Source of the DNA: Zingiber officinale
Lineage: Eukaryota > Streptophyta > Magnoliopsida > Zingiberales > Zingiberaceae
DNA: 64,000 nt
Direction: 5' to 3'
Assembly (NCBI RefSeq): GCF_018446385.1
Contig: NC_056000.1
Span: 52,174,722 to 52,238,721, forward strand
The translations under genes and the position numbers were made by a program. Of the stretch, positions 23,278 to 35,259 are shown piece after piece. Under the pieces are notes generated by a model. The model was not told the origin of the DNA and ran no database searches. It worked only from the letters and a program-made list of their open reading frames with translations. Positions within the stretch are counted from its first letter, which is position 1, and each line of letters starts with the position of its first letter.

Positions 23278-24300
23278 GTGACCGGTTCAATGCAATTGTG
23301 CGACGGCTCAGCGGCGTTTGCTGGCGTAATCAGAACAGGACAAGATAAAATTGAAAGAGATACCTCAGAGGACGAGAATCTCGTCGATTCGCCTCGGCAT
23401 TCGATGCCAAATCAGGCATCTCGATCCTGCTTGCTTTCAGGTAACTCCCTTCCCACGGCTGATTCCATTTCTTCGCCTCGTTCCACTGGGTTCCGATCGC
23501 TTGTTTTCGATTGATTTGGTGGACGAGAATCTCGATGGTTTGAACGGGAGTATTTTTCATCTTTGTCCTTTGGTCGATTTGTGCATGAATCGTTAGTTTT
23601 GTGATCCGTTTCCGGGCAAATAGGAGGTTTTGATCCGTTTGAACAGCAAGGAATTGCCTTGTAATTTGGACATTTGGAATGGCGTGGACGACTGAGCTTG
23701 CTGGTTAGTTGCGAGGGTGTTACCTGAGTACTGGTGAGGGGTATTGTCTTCTGCTTGCTTGCTTTCTTCTTACGTTAAAGTAGTTGGTACGATTTCTTTG
23801 TTAGCAAGGTCGTGATGCTTCTTAGCGTATTTCTTTGGGTGAAAAGCATCATATGATATAAATTTTGGTTGTTGGTGGGTCGGAATGATAGCTTTCTGAC
23901 TTGTAGCAATCAACAGTCGTGAAGCGCATAGTCGCTTTCTCTCCTACCACTGGTGTGCAATCAGACTCCAGCAAATATCCTGAGGACTCAAAAAGGTTGT
24001 CCACTCTTTTTCCGCCGAGAAGAGCCCATGTCCCTCTTGACTGAGAGACGAAGTCATTTAAATCTAGCCATCTGCGGGCACAAATTCAGTGGTTGGAGCT
24101 TTGTCTGCAGGGAGGAAGAAAGATGTTGCTCAAAGGGAGAGAAGCGACTTGATTTCTTGTTGTGAATTCACAAATGAATTTGAAGTGATTCTACCTTGTC
24201 CATTCTTAATTGGTCCTTTAGTCCTTATAGAGGCCAGTCCACAATCTTTGGTTGGGCTATGCTTTTTGAGTTGAACACATCTAGGTTTGTCTTGGGTCAT
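23278..24300 (+). other. possible leader exon of a divergent transcript
   Basis: GC-moderate sequence with a 78-codon frame (23278-23514) starts MTGSMQLCDGSAAF. A good splice donor, CTTTCAG|GTAACT, lies at about 23440. No homologous protein family was recognised and no downstream coding exon was found. It may be a 5' untranslated exon, a lost gene or a non-coding RNA. Confidence 0.25.
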
Positions 24301-25625
24301 TGGATTGTTAGATAATCTAGTTTACACCAATTCAAAGTACCAGTTCACTCAATCCAGTTGGGTCAATTAGCTGCACCACTTGGGCAAAAATAGAATTGCG
24401 TTGGCTACCATGACCAATTAGAAAACCATCTGTCTAGCTCAGAATCAGGTGGAGGGTTTACTATATAGCAATAAATCAAATATGCATCTCAATCTATCTT
24501 GCAAAGATGTGTGCATGTAAAATGCAAAGTGTGCCATCAAAGCACTGCATTGCACCTTATGTGTGTCACATAGTCCTTATTTGTTACTTGTGCATGTGTG
24601 AGCTATGTAGATGCAATGTCACACCTGACATGTGCACAGAATCGTGTGTTTGCACGTTTCTGCTTATGTGTATTGCATAGGACTTGAAGCTATTGTGTGC
24701 ATATGGCCTCTATTGCATGCAAAGCACATGGTTCCCCCTCGAAGTCCACATCTTTTTACAGCTATGATTTTATATACCAAAAAAAAAAAATACACTAAAT
24801 TTAAATCTCTAAAAAATCTCTCTTTAAATGCTAGATGGGCTACTAAACTTTGCCATGATTCCCAAGAGCTCTCTTTTTTCTTCTTTTTCAAAATAAGAAT
24901 AATTTAAAAATATATTTTCAGATATTGAGTGATATTGTTTGTCTTTTGTGTAAGGCTTAAATTGTTTCTAACTTGAATTTGCACTTTTGTTATTCATCTC
25001 AAAGTTAGAAGAAATTATGAAGTGGACAAGTATGAACTAGCTATTTCATTTGTCTAACCAGCAGAGAACTTACACGAAGGACAGTCCTACAAATTAGATG
25101 ACATATGTCAATGTCCTTGAAACTTTGATGTGGCCCGCTCCACATTCACATAGGTGAACCAAAAGATCCTTCTAGATACTCATATTTGACATTTTGTCCT
25201 TGGTTTATTAAGAGCAATATCTCACCCTCTTTTTATTACATAGACTTCCTTAACACCTCATCCTTTGGATGGCGACTATTTGATGGTTGCATTTGTTTAT
25301 TAGAATCGAGTTGATGTTTCTTCATTTTTTGAATTATATTAGTGGGCTTCAAGCTCATCCCAATGTAATTTCTTTAATTTTATTCCTTGCTGGTCTCTTT
25401 GGTAGTAGATTTGTCAAATTTTGGCATGACCTAAGAGCATCCATACCAATTTCTCTATCCAAAATGTATCATTTAGGATAAAAAAATTACTTTATTAAAT
25501 TTGGATATCCACTTTTCAATACACCATATATCAGCTTCCCTATTGTTTCTCTCTCCTCTATAATATTGGAATTCATTCCTTAAATTTAGAGAAGTACTGT
25601 TCATAAATGCATAATTTAGGGAATG
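24301..25625. other. intergenic, one dispersed repeat, no gene
   Basis: Positions 24480-24600 (TGTAAAATGCAAAG.. GCATTGCACCTTATGTGTG) resemble 31675-31760 (TGTAAAATGTGAC.. TTTTGCACCTTGTGTGC), so a dispersed repeat is present. An A run lies at 24779-24790. Nothing coding was recognised. Confidence 0.45.
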
Positions 25626-25630
25626 GATAG

Positions 25631-26501
25631 TGATGCGGTGATAATGAGGGGTCTCATCCCTCTGTCACGGTGGAGGACAAAGTCAAGGCGGTCAACGCGT
25701 AGATGACATCGGCCGGTCGAGCGAAGCATGCCCCGACCGGGGAGAAGGCTCCGACCCATCGTCGCCTTTGTTATGAAGTTAAACAACCGATGTTCAAGGG
25801 AGACAACGTGCAGAAGCCGAGCTGAGCGACTACCCCGCTCGGCCAGACAATAGAGCTTCATATGGGTATAGTTAAATTCAACCGAGCGACTACTCCGCTC
25901 GGCCTAGCACATGTCTCGATAGTGGCAGTGGCAGGGGAACTTCGGTCACACGTAAAGGAGTATCGAGGTTCTGGTCGATTGGACGAGGCACCAGAGCAAC
26001 GAATCATCGGCCGAGTGACCAACCCGCTCGGCCTAGCAGTACACTCCCTCTGATATCCAGCAACATCCTTTTGGGAGTTGGTGCCACCGACACCGGGCAT
26101 GGACAGCTAGAAGATCGTACGGCGGAAGCTTCCACTGTCACTTTAGAGATTTACTCGGCCGATTAAAGTACTGTGTCAGGGACACTTTACCGACAAATTT
26201 TTTCAGGGAAAACTTTGAGAAGCGCACCCATCTTGGGAAATGTGCACGCGCGCTACCGAAACTCTATATAAAAGGGGTCCAAGTATCGACGGGGTACGCG
26301 ATATTCACTGTTTTTGCTACAGTCTTCTTGTTGCTCCACTTTCTACTTCATCGTCGGTGACTGACTTGAGCGTCGGAGGGTCAACGCGGGGACCCCTTCC
26401 CTGGCTTGACACTGACATAGTTTGTGTTGCAGGTCCGAGCGAAGTCTACAGGCAGCGCCACATCCCCGGCTTTTCATCTCTTCGACTTTCGGATAGGATC
26501 A
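25631..26501 (+). mobile_element. 871-bp solo LTR, Tat-like gypsy, TSD GATAG
   Basis: It starts TGATGCGGTG, ends ATAGGATCA and is flanked by GATAG at 25626-25630 and 26502-26506. A TATATAAAA box lies at 26265-26273. The block GGGTCAACGCGGGGACCCC is shared with the LTRs at 2147-3107 and 46770-47436. The U3 carries repeated short phrases, CCGAGCGACTACTCCGCTC and variants (25820-26035). No internal region is present, so it is a solo LTR. Confidence 0.88.
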
Positions 26502-26506
26502 GATAG

Positions 26507-27956
26507 GGTAGCTGATGCAAAGATTTTTTAGCTACCCTATCCAAAATTTAAGGTAAAATCTTTGAATAGGATATCTTACGTGGATGTTTTAACAATGTAA
26601 ATTGTTGTGTTGCCATTTTGAATTTAATTTCTCATAATATTTTATCTTTATCAAATTTGCCCAAACTTTTCATTATAGACTTTGATATATGCCCAAGCAA
26701 TATAGCTTGGTTTTCACAATGCAAACATACAGAAGGCATAAACTTAAGCTAAATTAGAATATTCATAGTAAATCCCTTAGCTATTCTATGTGGCTGGCAA
26801 TGCCATAGATTTTGACACCATGGCCAAATCCATAACCATTTTTTTCTTGTTGGGCCTCCAAGAAATGGCTTTCCCACCATGGGTGAAAATTTACCCATTA
26901 GCAAATGAAGGATCTTTTAGATTTAGACTGGCTATCCAACTTCCATTTCAGTAATCCGCTACTACTGTTGAAACCCCACTACATACTATGTCATACTACG
27001 TTGCTTCCTTTAGTTATTTCATTGCCTATTTAATAACATTCTAATAGGCATGGTCAAGATTGTTTGTACATCTAATCAACCTCCTTACCACAAATGTGAT
27101 ATCTGATCTAATACATATTATGACATACATTAAACAATCAGTCACTTTGACATACTTTTTTTTTGAGATATCGCTCATTATAGTTAAATGGTTGTAATAA
27201 TACCACATAACTTTCTTAAATCTCTCATGCTATTGTTTAAGAGTTTATTTAAGACCATGATGCTTTACTACTTTGCAAACCTTGTGTTCTTGTCTTGGCA
27301 TTACAAAAACCGTTCACTTAATCCATGTAATTTTTTTTCTTCTAAATCGTCATTGAAAATGTTGTTTTCACATCTATTTGGTGGATCTCAATCATGTAGA
27401 TGGAAGCTAATGGCAATGTAGTTCTAATTGCAGTTCTAGATACTGAAGAACAAGTTCAAAAGAAGTTCATATCTTCTTTATGCCTGCAAACTTTAGCTAT
27501 TAATCTAATTTTGTATTTTCAATACTTCTATCCATCTTCATTTTTTATTGAATATTCACTTGCAACCAAGTGATTTGCTTCCTGGTTGTAAACCAATAAG
27601 GGCTTATGCCTTGTTGGCATGATTGAATCAATCTCATCATTAATAACTTCCTTCCAAAGAGCTACATCAAGAGATGTAATGAACATTAAAAATTGCAAAA
27701 TAACCTTTTGTTCCTTATACCAAGTACATACAAAAGTTCATTATGAATATTATGGATATTCTAGAATGTATACTTTGAATTTTCAGAATTATTTTGTGCT
27801 AGATTTTATAAAATTTAACGAGATCAATCTTTTCTCATCAAAGTTGTCATCCTTTCATTTAATAATTTTTAAACTTATATTGAATTGTTACCTCACTACT
27901 AGGAACTTACATATCTTACAAGATTTGCATATCTAAACAATACACACTCAATCCCT
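26507..27956. other. intergenic, no gene recognised
   Basis: AT-rich sequence with frames of 77 and 105 codons at 27188 and 27619. Neither resembles a known family. The text around 27260-27900 has the look of a very old, frameshifted copia polyprotein region, but no diagnostic motif survives, so no call is made. Confidence 0.35.
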
Positions 27957-29489
27957 TACTACGGTAAAAGTTGGGTTTACCGACAAAACAAAATGGCCGG
28001 TAATCCTAGTATTTTGGCCGATAATATGGATGATTGGTCAAAAATATTTCGTCGTGGCTTGGCTGATAATTCATGGTCATTAAATAGGGGTACTCAACCA
28101 TTATGTTGGCAGATATTTTTTTAAACAATTATAAGTCAAACAAATGGTTGGTAAATATTTTTCAAAAATAATAGCCAAATATATATTTGGCTAGATTTTT
28201 GTCCAAATAAATGGTGGTAAATTTTTTTAATAGTACTAGTCAAATATACATTTGGCCGATAAAATTTTAAAAATAAATGGACAATAATTTTTTAAAAATA
28301 CCAGCCAAATACATATTTAGCCGGTAACTTTTGAAATAAATGGTTGGTAAATTTTTAAAAAATATCTACTAAATATATATATAGCCGGTAATCTATATTT
28401 GATCGGTATTTTCAATTTAGTTACCAGCCAAAATACATTTGGCTGCTAAATTTAAAAAAAAAATGCTGAATTATTTTTTATCAATTTATGAATTGTTTCC
28501 ACAAAATAATAATTGATAAATTTCAAAACACTAATTAAATAACTAATAAAAAGATAAATTTTACCATACTAGTAAATTATCTAAAAATGACAAAAGTAAG
28601 AAAATATCAAAATAACTGATAAATGTGCTACAATAAAATATTTAACTAAAGTATTAAATATTTAAATAATCTTCTCCTTCATGGGTAGGAGTCGACTTAG
28701 ACGGTTCGAGTAATCCACTAGCTTATTGTCGCATGACGAGCTGTTGTTATATTTTTTGTGTCTTGACTTGTTGGACCTTCAGTTCAGATATTTGCACATC
28801 ATGTGTAACAATTATCAATTCTTGGGCAAGTTCAAATAATATACAAATATTAAATATTTAATAGAATTTAATTTAAGTGTGAATATATACCTTGCCGTAA
28901 AGATGTTGGAATCATAGTTGATGAATCTAGATGGCCGATAGATGGAGGAACAACTAATGTAGTTGTTGTGTTAGGTGCTATTTGTGAAAGTCCAACATCA
29001 ATAGATATAGACGATTGCTCTGCTGATATGGTTAAATTAGTTTGTAAGTGAAGGGGCTTGGGTGACATATGCATTAAAAAAAAAAAGACTTAGTAGATTA
29101 ATAATTTAAATAGAAGACTGAAAAATTGTACATAAATATAAACATGCTTAACAATCCAGAATGCATATCCAAATAATAATAATAAAAAACAACATTGGCG
29201 AAGGAGATCATGACCATTAAAAACTAAAGAATTAGGCTAAACTATAGAGAAAAACATGAACCAAAATTAAGAAAATTCTTCCAGAATACTAGAAGAATAA
29301 GGTATAATGAGAAAAGTTGACAAACACCGGGAAGAAAAACCTAAAAATATAGTGTAAAATAAATATTAGTCATGAATGAGACTAAACTGCCTTGGTTCTT
29401 TCTGGATTTCAATTATTTAATACTCTAAAAGGTACAACCGAAACATAATATATCTTCTGTGCTCAATCAAGGATACCATCGTTTTAAGA

Positions 29490-29516
29490 TTTTATATATA
29501 TATATATATATATATA
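29490..29516. repeat. (TA)n microsatellite
   Basis: An uninterrupted alternating TA run lies inside the CACTA element. Confidence 0.9.
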
Positions 29517-29869
29517 GCAAACATTAATTAAGCAAACATTATAGTTTTAACTTTCATATTGTCGTGGACAGATCACAGATCACACGATCTGTTAGAATAA
29601 GGAAAAATTTTCTAAAAATATATCAAAATAAATTCTACATGATATTTTTAATTTTTTACTAGCTAATGTTAATATAAATATTATTGAAATATTTAAAATA
29701 AATCACTAAAAAAAATTGAATGATACTTTAAATTATTTTAGCAATCAAAATTAATATAATTATTAACTATATTTTTTAAACGAATTTTTAGATTGATATT
29801 TTAAATGATATCCAAAAAAAAGTTCGATTAAGTTAACGAACCAAGCTCGAGTTTAAAATATGTGTTTAA

Positions 29870-30340
29870 GATTAACAATTTTAGATGTTCAAGGGGTATA
29901 TTATATGAATTTAGGGTTTAAGATTTTAGAATTTAGGGGTTGAGTTATAATGAGTTTAAGCTAATAAGATTTTTCTTTTATGGTTTAGGTTTACTTCTTG
30001 AGTTATAGTTTTCAAGATTAAAAATTTTAAATACTCACGGGTTATAGTGTTCCTCTTTTAAGAAAATTTTAATTTAAAAAATATATATAATGAGTTGAGG
30101 TGCTTGGATCAAATCCAGGCGCCTTAACTCCATAAAAAAAATTTGACGCCTCCAATGCATTGGATGCGCCTTCAGTCAAGGCACGCACGATTCCATAGTA
30201 GGAGGTCCATAGCAGAGCAATTCTGTCTCTCTCTATATATAATATAAAATTAAAACTCAAATCGAACTATACTCGAGTTGAGCTTGAGCTTAGGGAAAAA
30301 CCAATCGAGCCGAGCTCGAACCTCTTACTGTTTGACTCAG
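29870..30340. repeat. dispersed repeat nested in the CACTA element
   Basis: Positions 29879-29972, read on the complement, match 35999-36100 closely, including TTATTAGCTTAAACTCATTA and CTTAAACCCTAAAT. The right part (30090-30330) carries CTTGGATCAAATCCAGG and an AGCTCGAAC-type block. The boundaries and class are unknown. Confidence 0.55.
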
Positions 30341-31378
30341 CTTGATTTGATTACACCTTTAGTTAAAAACTACTAGTTAAAACTAACTTTAGTCATAAAA
30401 AAATTATAATTTATCATTTAAATATAACTTTGGTTAGTAAAAAATTAAAATTACTGACAAATTTAACTTTGATTAGTAAATAAAATTAAATATTATCGGT
30501 CAAATCTAACTTTGGATACAGAGAGGAAGTTGCATTATAGATTTGACTAATAAAAAATTAAATATTATCAGTTAAATCTAATTTTGGTGAGTAAAAAATT
30601 TAAATATTATTGGTCAAATCTAATTTTGTCCGATAGAAACAAATTAAATATTATCGGTGAAATATTTGTTCAGTAACAATTAAATATTACCCACCAAATT
30701 TAATTTTGGCCAATAGAAACTCATTATTTGCCAAATAAATTTGGTTATTACAAAAATAAAATATTATCGGCCAAATATAACTTTGGCTGGTATAAAATTG
30801 AATATTACCGTATAAATCTAATTTTTATATGTAGAAAATTAAATATTACCAGCCAAATGACCAGTAAAAAATTACAGCAAAATAGATTTGACAAATAAAT
30901 AATAAATTTGGTTAGTATAAAAATTAAATATTACTGGTCAAATCTAACTTTAGTCAATAATAAATTAAATATACTGCCAAAACTTCCGTCAATTGAGAAT
31001 TATATATTATTGGCTAAATTGTTTGGCCAGTAAATTACTGACCAAATCTAACTATGGTCAATAAAAAATTAAATATTACCGGTCAAATCTAATTTTGACT
31101 TGTAGAAAATTACACATTATCGGCCAAATATATTTAATTATTAAAAAATTAAATATTATCGGTCAAATATAATTTTAATCAGTAAAAAGTTAAATATTAC
31201 TAGCTAAATCAAAGTTTGGCCGGTAAACATTTAAAATTACTAGCCAAATTTAACTTTGGTTTGTAATTATCATTATTTACCGGCCAAAATAAATTTAGCC
31301 GTTAATTTTAAATGTTTACCGGCAAACTTCAATTCGGACAGAAAATTTTCACGGGTAAACCCAACTTTTCCCATAGTG

Positions 31379-31756
31379 CATCTTTTTTCAAGTTTAGTTA
31401 TTTTAGCCCTGGAAGTTTAACTATTGCTCTACACCCTGGACTTTTAAAAAGTAGTTTAGGTTAGATTTGCTCTTCTTCTAAGCTTTATATGAGGATTGAA
31501 TATTTCTTTTTGACGGAACACCCTATTTCAAATTTGATAAGTAGGTTAATAAGACATCACCTTAATAATACCCTATGCTAAGTTTAAATAGGAAAACATG
31601 ACATTCACCTTGTTGAATATAGGATGGTTCTTCCTTTTGGTCATACTAGTTTTTTGAGTGTACATGCATATGGACATTTGTAAAATGTGACAATAAAGCA
31701 TCATTTTGCACCTTGTGTGCACCGTGCAAGTTTTATTTGTCGTATGTACCTGTGCG
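31379..31756. other. spacer with dispersed repeat, no gene
   Basis: It includes the segment related to 24480-24600. No coding sequence was recognised. Confidence 0.4.
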
Positions 31757-31925
31757 CGCCGTAGGGTGCACGAAGCTCCCGCCAATACTGAGTCCGGAGG
31801 AAAGGTTGGATTACATTGGGTCAATTGTACGCAGTTTTACCTTGCATTTTATAAAATATTGTTTCTGTAACTCAAACCCTTAACCTCAAAAGTAACTTCA
31901 ATTGATCTGGCTATAACCTCCCAAA
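31757..31925 (-). mobile_element. Au-type tRNA-derived SINE
   Basis: The plus strand reads GTGCACGAAGCTCCCGCC, TCCGGAGGAAAGG, then TGGGTCAATTGTACGCAG and TTACCTTGCATTT. These are the conserved body blocks that I associate with the Au SINE of flowering plants, in reverse orientation. The tRNA-like head lies near 31870-31922 with a degenerate B box, GGGTTTGAGTTAC, on the minus strand. The copy is diverged. Its target duplication was not resolved. Confidence 0.75.
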
Positions 31926-32321
31926 TAGTTGAGTTGAGATGATGCAAGCAGGCATGTTTTTGGAGATTGCATCTGTCAAAAATGCAGTTGACAATATAGT
32001 TTTCACCCTTTTTCCTTGTTTTCATTTTTCTAATTGGAGATATATATATGTTCCTATTCAATCCTCTCAGAGCTGTAGTAATCAATACTGTAATAGGCTG
32101 TTGGTATCAAGAAGGATGATCTGGAAGCTGATTGTTCTTCATATCAATGCAGGTATGTTTTTAAACCCGCACAAAATTCCTACATACTGAACTTTTTTCC
32201 TTTGCTTATTGATTAAGGTCGATCTCAGCACTGTGCGTCACCTGCCACTAGACATGAGAGACCCATCATTAGCCATTGGTTTTTACTGCAGAGATAAGGG
32301 TTAGTTTATCTTCCTTCGAAG

Positions 32322-32597
32322 ATGGCTCTTCTCAAATATCTCACATCAATGCTAAATCCATTTTTGTCTCCTCATTTTCTACATTCTACACAAGATTTTG
32401 AAGACTTCTGTTCTCCTGCCACTCAGCTTGCAGATAAATCAGATGGAGCCCCTTTGTTCACTATTGTCCACAATCTCCAACCCTCAAAACCAATTTCGCA
32501 CAATGATTCTTGCGCAGTTGGTACTGATGCTTTCCGCTCAAAAAAATTCAGTGGAATTGATGATCAGAGCCAACAAGATGAATGGCAAATTCTCTGA
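32322..32597 (+). CDS. hypothetical 91-residue frame, unrecognised
   Basis: The frame runs from MALLKYLTSML to DEWQIL. It is polar, with neither signal peptide nor known motif. An upstream exon-like stretch at 32219-32300 follows a pyrimidine-rich tract ending AAG and reads LPLDMRDPSLAIGFYCRDKG in another frame before a stop. It could be the last exon of a lost gene or chance. No family is proposed. Confidence 0.2.
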   Translation: MALLKYLTSMLNPFLSPHFLHSTQDFEDFCSPATQLADKSDGAPLFTIVHNLQPSKPISHNDSCAVGTDAFRSKKFSGIDDQSQQDEWQIL

Positions 32598-32935
32598 GGA
32601 GCCACAAACAAAACCTGCTTACAAATACTGAAGTAAACTGGAAATTTCTGTTCCCTTCCGTTAATTCTTTGTACATTATTATTAATATTTTTACATGTAA
32701 ACGGATAGTGATAATTCATAGCTAAACAACAGATCAAGCCACTGAGTGGATGGCTGATCTTATGTACTCCACAACACCGCCAAGTGTATTTTTCCGTTAA
32801 TACAAAAACTAATTTATTTAACAATTGTCAATATATATTTGGACTAATTTATCATCATATTTAATTGGTGTAATCTTCATCTCAAAATAGAAGTACTAGC
32901 AAATTTCAAGACGGGAAATCTATAACACTCTTGTA

Positions 32936-33335
32936 AACTTTTAAGAGGATTACAAACACTTTAGATCCATTACATTAATCGTCTTTCTAGTGTCGATCCC
33001 ATGGATATAAAAGGAGGTATATATAGATACACAGGTATCAAACACATAGTAAGGTAAACCTCAAGTCGTCAGCTTCTGATAATCGATCTCTGCCCATTAC
33101 GACAGAGATGTCATGTGCCCACCGTCTGTGCTACGCCCCGGGGTAACACAAACACTTTCAAAAATATGTAGATCTGCTATATTAACGACCCTCCTAATGC
33201 CGACCTCACGGATATGGAGAGAGATACATGTAGGTACATAGGCGTATGGTGGGGTAAACTCTAGGTCATCCGTTCCCGAGAATGGACCCCTGATCATTAC
33301 GTCAGAAATATCATGCGTCTACTGTCTATCTGTGT
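32936..33335 (+). repeat. two diverged tandem copies of a ~190-bp repeat
   Basis: Copy 1 (about 32945-33130) and copy 2 (about 33145-33335) share, in order, ACAAACACTTTAGATC-like, GACCTCACGGATAT-like, GATACA..GGTA..ATAG, GGTAAACTCTAGGTC-like, AATCGATCTCTGCCCATTAC-like and TCATGTGCCCACCGTCTGTG-like blocks. Identity by eye is about 70 percent. The family is unknown. Confidence 0.7.
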
Positions 33336-33727
33336 TACTACTTCTTGAGACTAGTACAAACACTCTAAAACATTTAAGAGGAGTGGAGAGGAAAAGATAA
33401 TCTAGGGAGAGTAATCACCATGTTAAATGTGTAACTAAATAGGTCATAAAGGAATTATGCAAAAAGTAATTATAATATCTATATGCTACTATATTTATAA
33501 TTCTTTTTATCATATTTATATAATTTGTTATAATAATATATACACATCAAATTTAAACTCTGGTAGATTATTGTGTAAACAGGCACTGCCAATTTTTGTC
33601 ACCTCTATATTTAGCAACGGTCCCATGTAACAGAATCTAACTATAAATGGATTTCTTCCCCGCCAACCGTTCGATCTCCCGCCAAGCTCGGCCCCTCGTC
33701 GGAGAAGCTTCTCCGGCGACGGCAAGA
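33336..33727 (+). promoter_or_regulatory. upstream region of the EF-hand gene
   Basis: It is AT-rich to about 33640 and then changes sharply to GC-rich leader sequence. An in-frame upstream ATG at 33647 would add 27 residues before the signal peptide. The 33728 start is preferred because it begins directly with a hydrophobic leader. Confidence 0.4.
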
Positions 33728-35259
33728 ATGGCAAAGGCGGGGGCAATCTACGTCCTCCTCGCCGTCGCTTTCCTCCTCTTCCTCTCCCTCTCCCCGTCTC
33801 CCAACCACGCCCCTAAGCGCCGCCGGCACAACCGCAGGCTGGCCCACCTCCCCCACGTGGCTTTCGACCCCCTGCTGGCCGAGCTCGAGCGCCGCGTCGA
33901 GGAAGGAGGCCTCCTCGACGTCGAATCATTCAAACGGAAGCTCGAGGAGATGAAGGACCGGAGCAAGGTGGACGGCGGCGGAGACGCCGTCATAAATATC
34001 GAGGACTACTTCGGCCAGAACGGCCGGCTCAACCTCACCGAGAGGCTGGCGTATCTCTTCCCCATGCTCGACAGGTTCCCCCACGACGGAGGGATCAGCC
34101 ACCACGAGCTCGAGGTCTGGTTTCAGCGGCAGGCGGTCGACCGCCTCGTTCACCGCACCCAACGCCAGATGGCGCAGCGCGACGGCGACGGCGACGGCGA
34201 ACTCACGCTCCAAGAGCTCGAGACGGAACACGGTTCGACATCATCCCTGTTTTTTCCGTACAAATATACCTTTCTTTTTATGTAAATCAGATCCTCGTTG
34301 ATGAACAGGGAGGGACACAAACGATCCAGGGAGTTCTGCGTCATTGGAAGAACAATTTTCCAACGCAGATTCAGACGCCAATGGATATCTCAATGCCTTC
34401 GAATTCAAAGGGTATGCTTCTTTCAGATTCTTGTGTTTACTTGATCTTAATCATTCCTCAAAAAGTTAAAAAAAAAAAAACAAATGAATGATCTTCTTTC
34501 TTGTAGTTTCTTGTTTCCCGAGGACAGTCTAAACCCAAAGATCAAGCTCTGGTTGCTGAAGGAAAAACTGAGGTAGAACTTTTCGTAGCCAAAATGTTTT
34601 TAAAAAATAAGAGAAGAAGTTAGCATTAGCGTACCTAATCTCTTCTTGATAAGAACAGGGAAATGGATCAAAACGAAGATGGGAAACTAGACATGAAAGA
34701 ATTTGGCGACCGAGCGTATCAGATTTTCCGAACTTACTCCGAGTATGACGACGAGCACCTCCAACGTCAACCGGCCAACGTAGAAGAGGAGTTCAAGAGG
34801 CTAGACATCGACGAAGATGAGTAAGTTCTCATCCAAAAGTAAAAAAGAAAAAGAACAGAAAGGATCAAATTACAGACAATCTTTTCTTTTTCTTCTTCTT
34901 CTTCTTCTTCTTCTTTAGTTTTCTGACAGCTGAAGAACTGAGGCCTATATTTCATCAACTCTGCCCCGGTGAGCTTTCCCATACCACACATTACGCGAAC
35001 TACTTGATGCGTAAGGTAAATCGATTCTTCTCCAGTGAATTGTTTGGCATTAATTCTTCTTGTGTTTCTAGCTACCTCATGCTCAACTAGTTGGTTGATG
35101 TTGTCTGTGATCCAGGCTGATGAAAACAGAGACGGTAAATTGACACTGGAGGAAATGATACGGCAGCAGTATGCCTTCTACAGCAGTGTTTACGAGGAAC
35201 TGGAAGATGAAAATGATGACTACGACGTCTACGATCATCATGATGAGCTTCGGCGATGA
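33728..35259 (+). CDS. EF-hand calcium-binding protein, CREC/reticulocalbin-like, 6 exons
   Basis: The exons are 33728-34232, 34309-34411, 34507-34572, 34659-34820, 34919-35015 and 35116-35259. All junctions are GT..AG and frame-consistent, giving 358 residues. Residues 1-20 form a signal peptide or membrane anchor (AGAIYVLLAVAFLLFLSLS). Calcium loops visible in order are RDGDGDGELTLQELE, DSDANGYLNAFEF, DQNEDGKLDMKEF, DIDEDDFLTAEEL and DENRDGKLTLEEM. An earlier degenerate hand reads RFPHDGGISHHELE. The set of hands in a secreted or ER-lumen protein fits the CREC family and Arabidopsis At4g27790-like proteins. The acidic C-terminus ends HHDELRR, so an HDEL retrieval motif is present but two residues short of the end. 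Exon 1 is markedly GC-rich compared with later exons. No disabling change was seen. Confidence 0.92.
34889..34917 (+). repeat. CTT microsatellite forming an intron 4 polypyrimidine tract
   Basis: TTTTCTTCTTCTTCTTC runs directly into the TTTAG acceptor of exon 5 of the EF-hand gene. Length variation here could affect splicing. Confidence 0.8.

Larger units (their letters stand above)
27957..31378. mobile_element. CACTA-like DNA transposon, no intact transposase
   Basis: The left terminus is TACTACGGTAAAAGTTGGG, and the complement of the right end reads CACTATGGGAAAAGTTGGG; the terminal repeats continue for about 25 bp. Subterminal regions (27990-28450 and 30400-31340) are packed with short motifs such as GGCCAAAT, TTTGGCCGGTA and their complements, typical of CACTA elements. 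The 3-bp flanks are CCT and CAT, one mismatch. The left end has a C-to-T change at the first base. A 68-codon frame at 28868-29074 (minus) may be a transposase scrap. A second repeat is nested at about 29870-30340. Confidence 0.75.

Noticed and set aside
26900-27900. An old copia polyprotein
   Set aside because: Text is suggestive but no catalytic or zinc motif could be found in any frame.
33647-33727. Upstream Met at 33647 as the EF-hand protein start
   Set aside because: It would place 27 polar residues before a clear signal peptide; the Met at 33728 fits a secretory protein.
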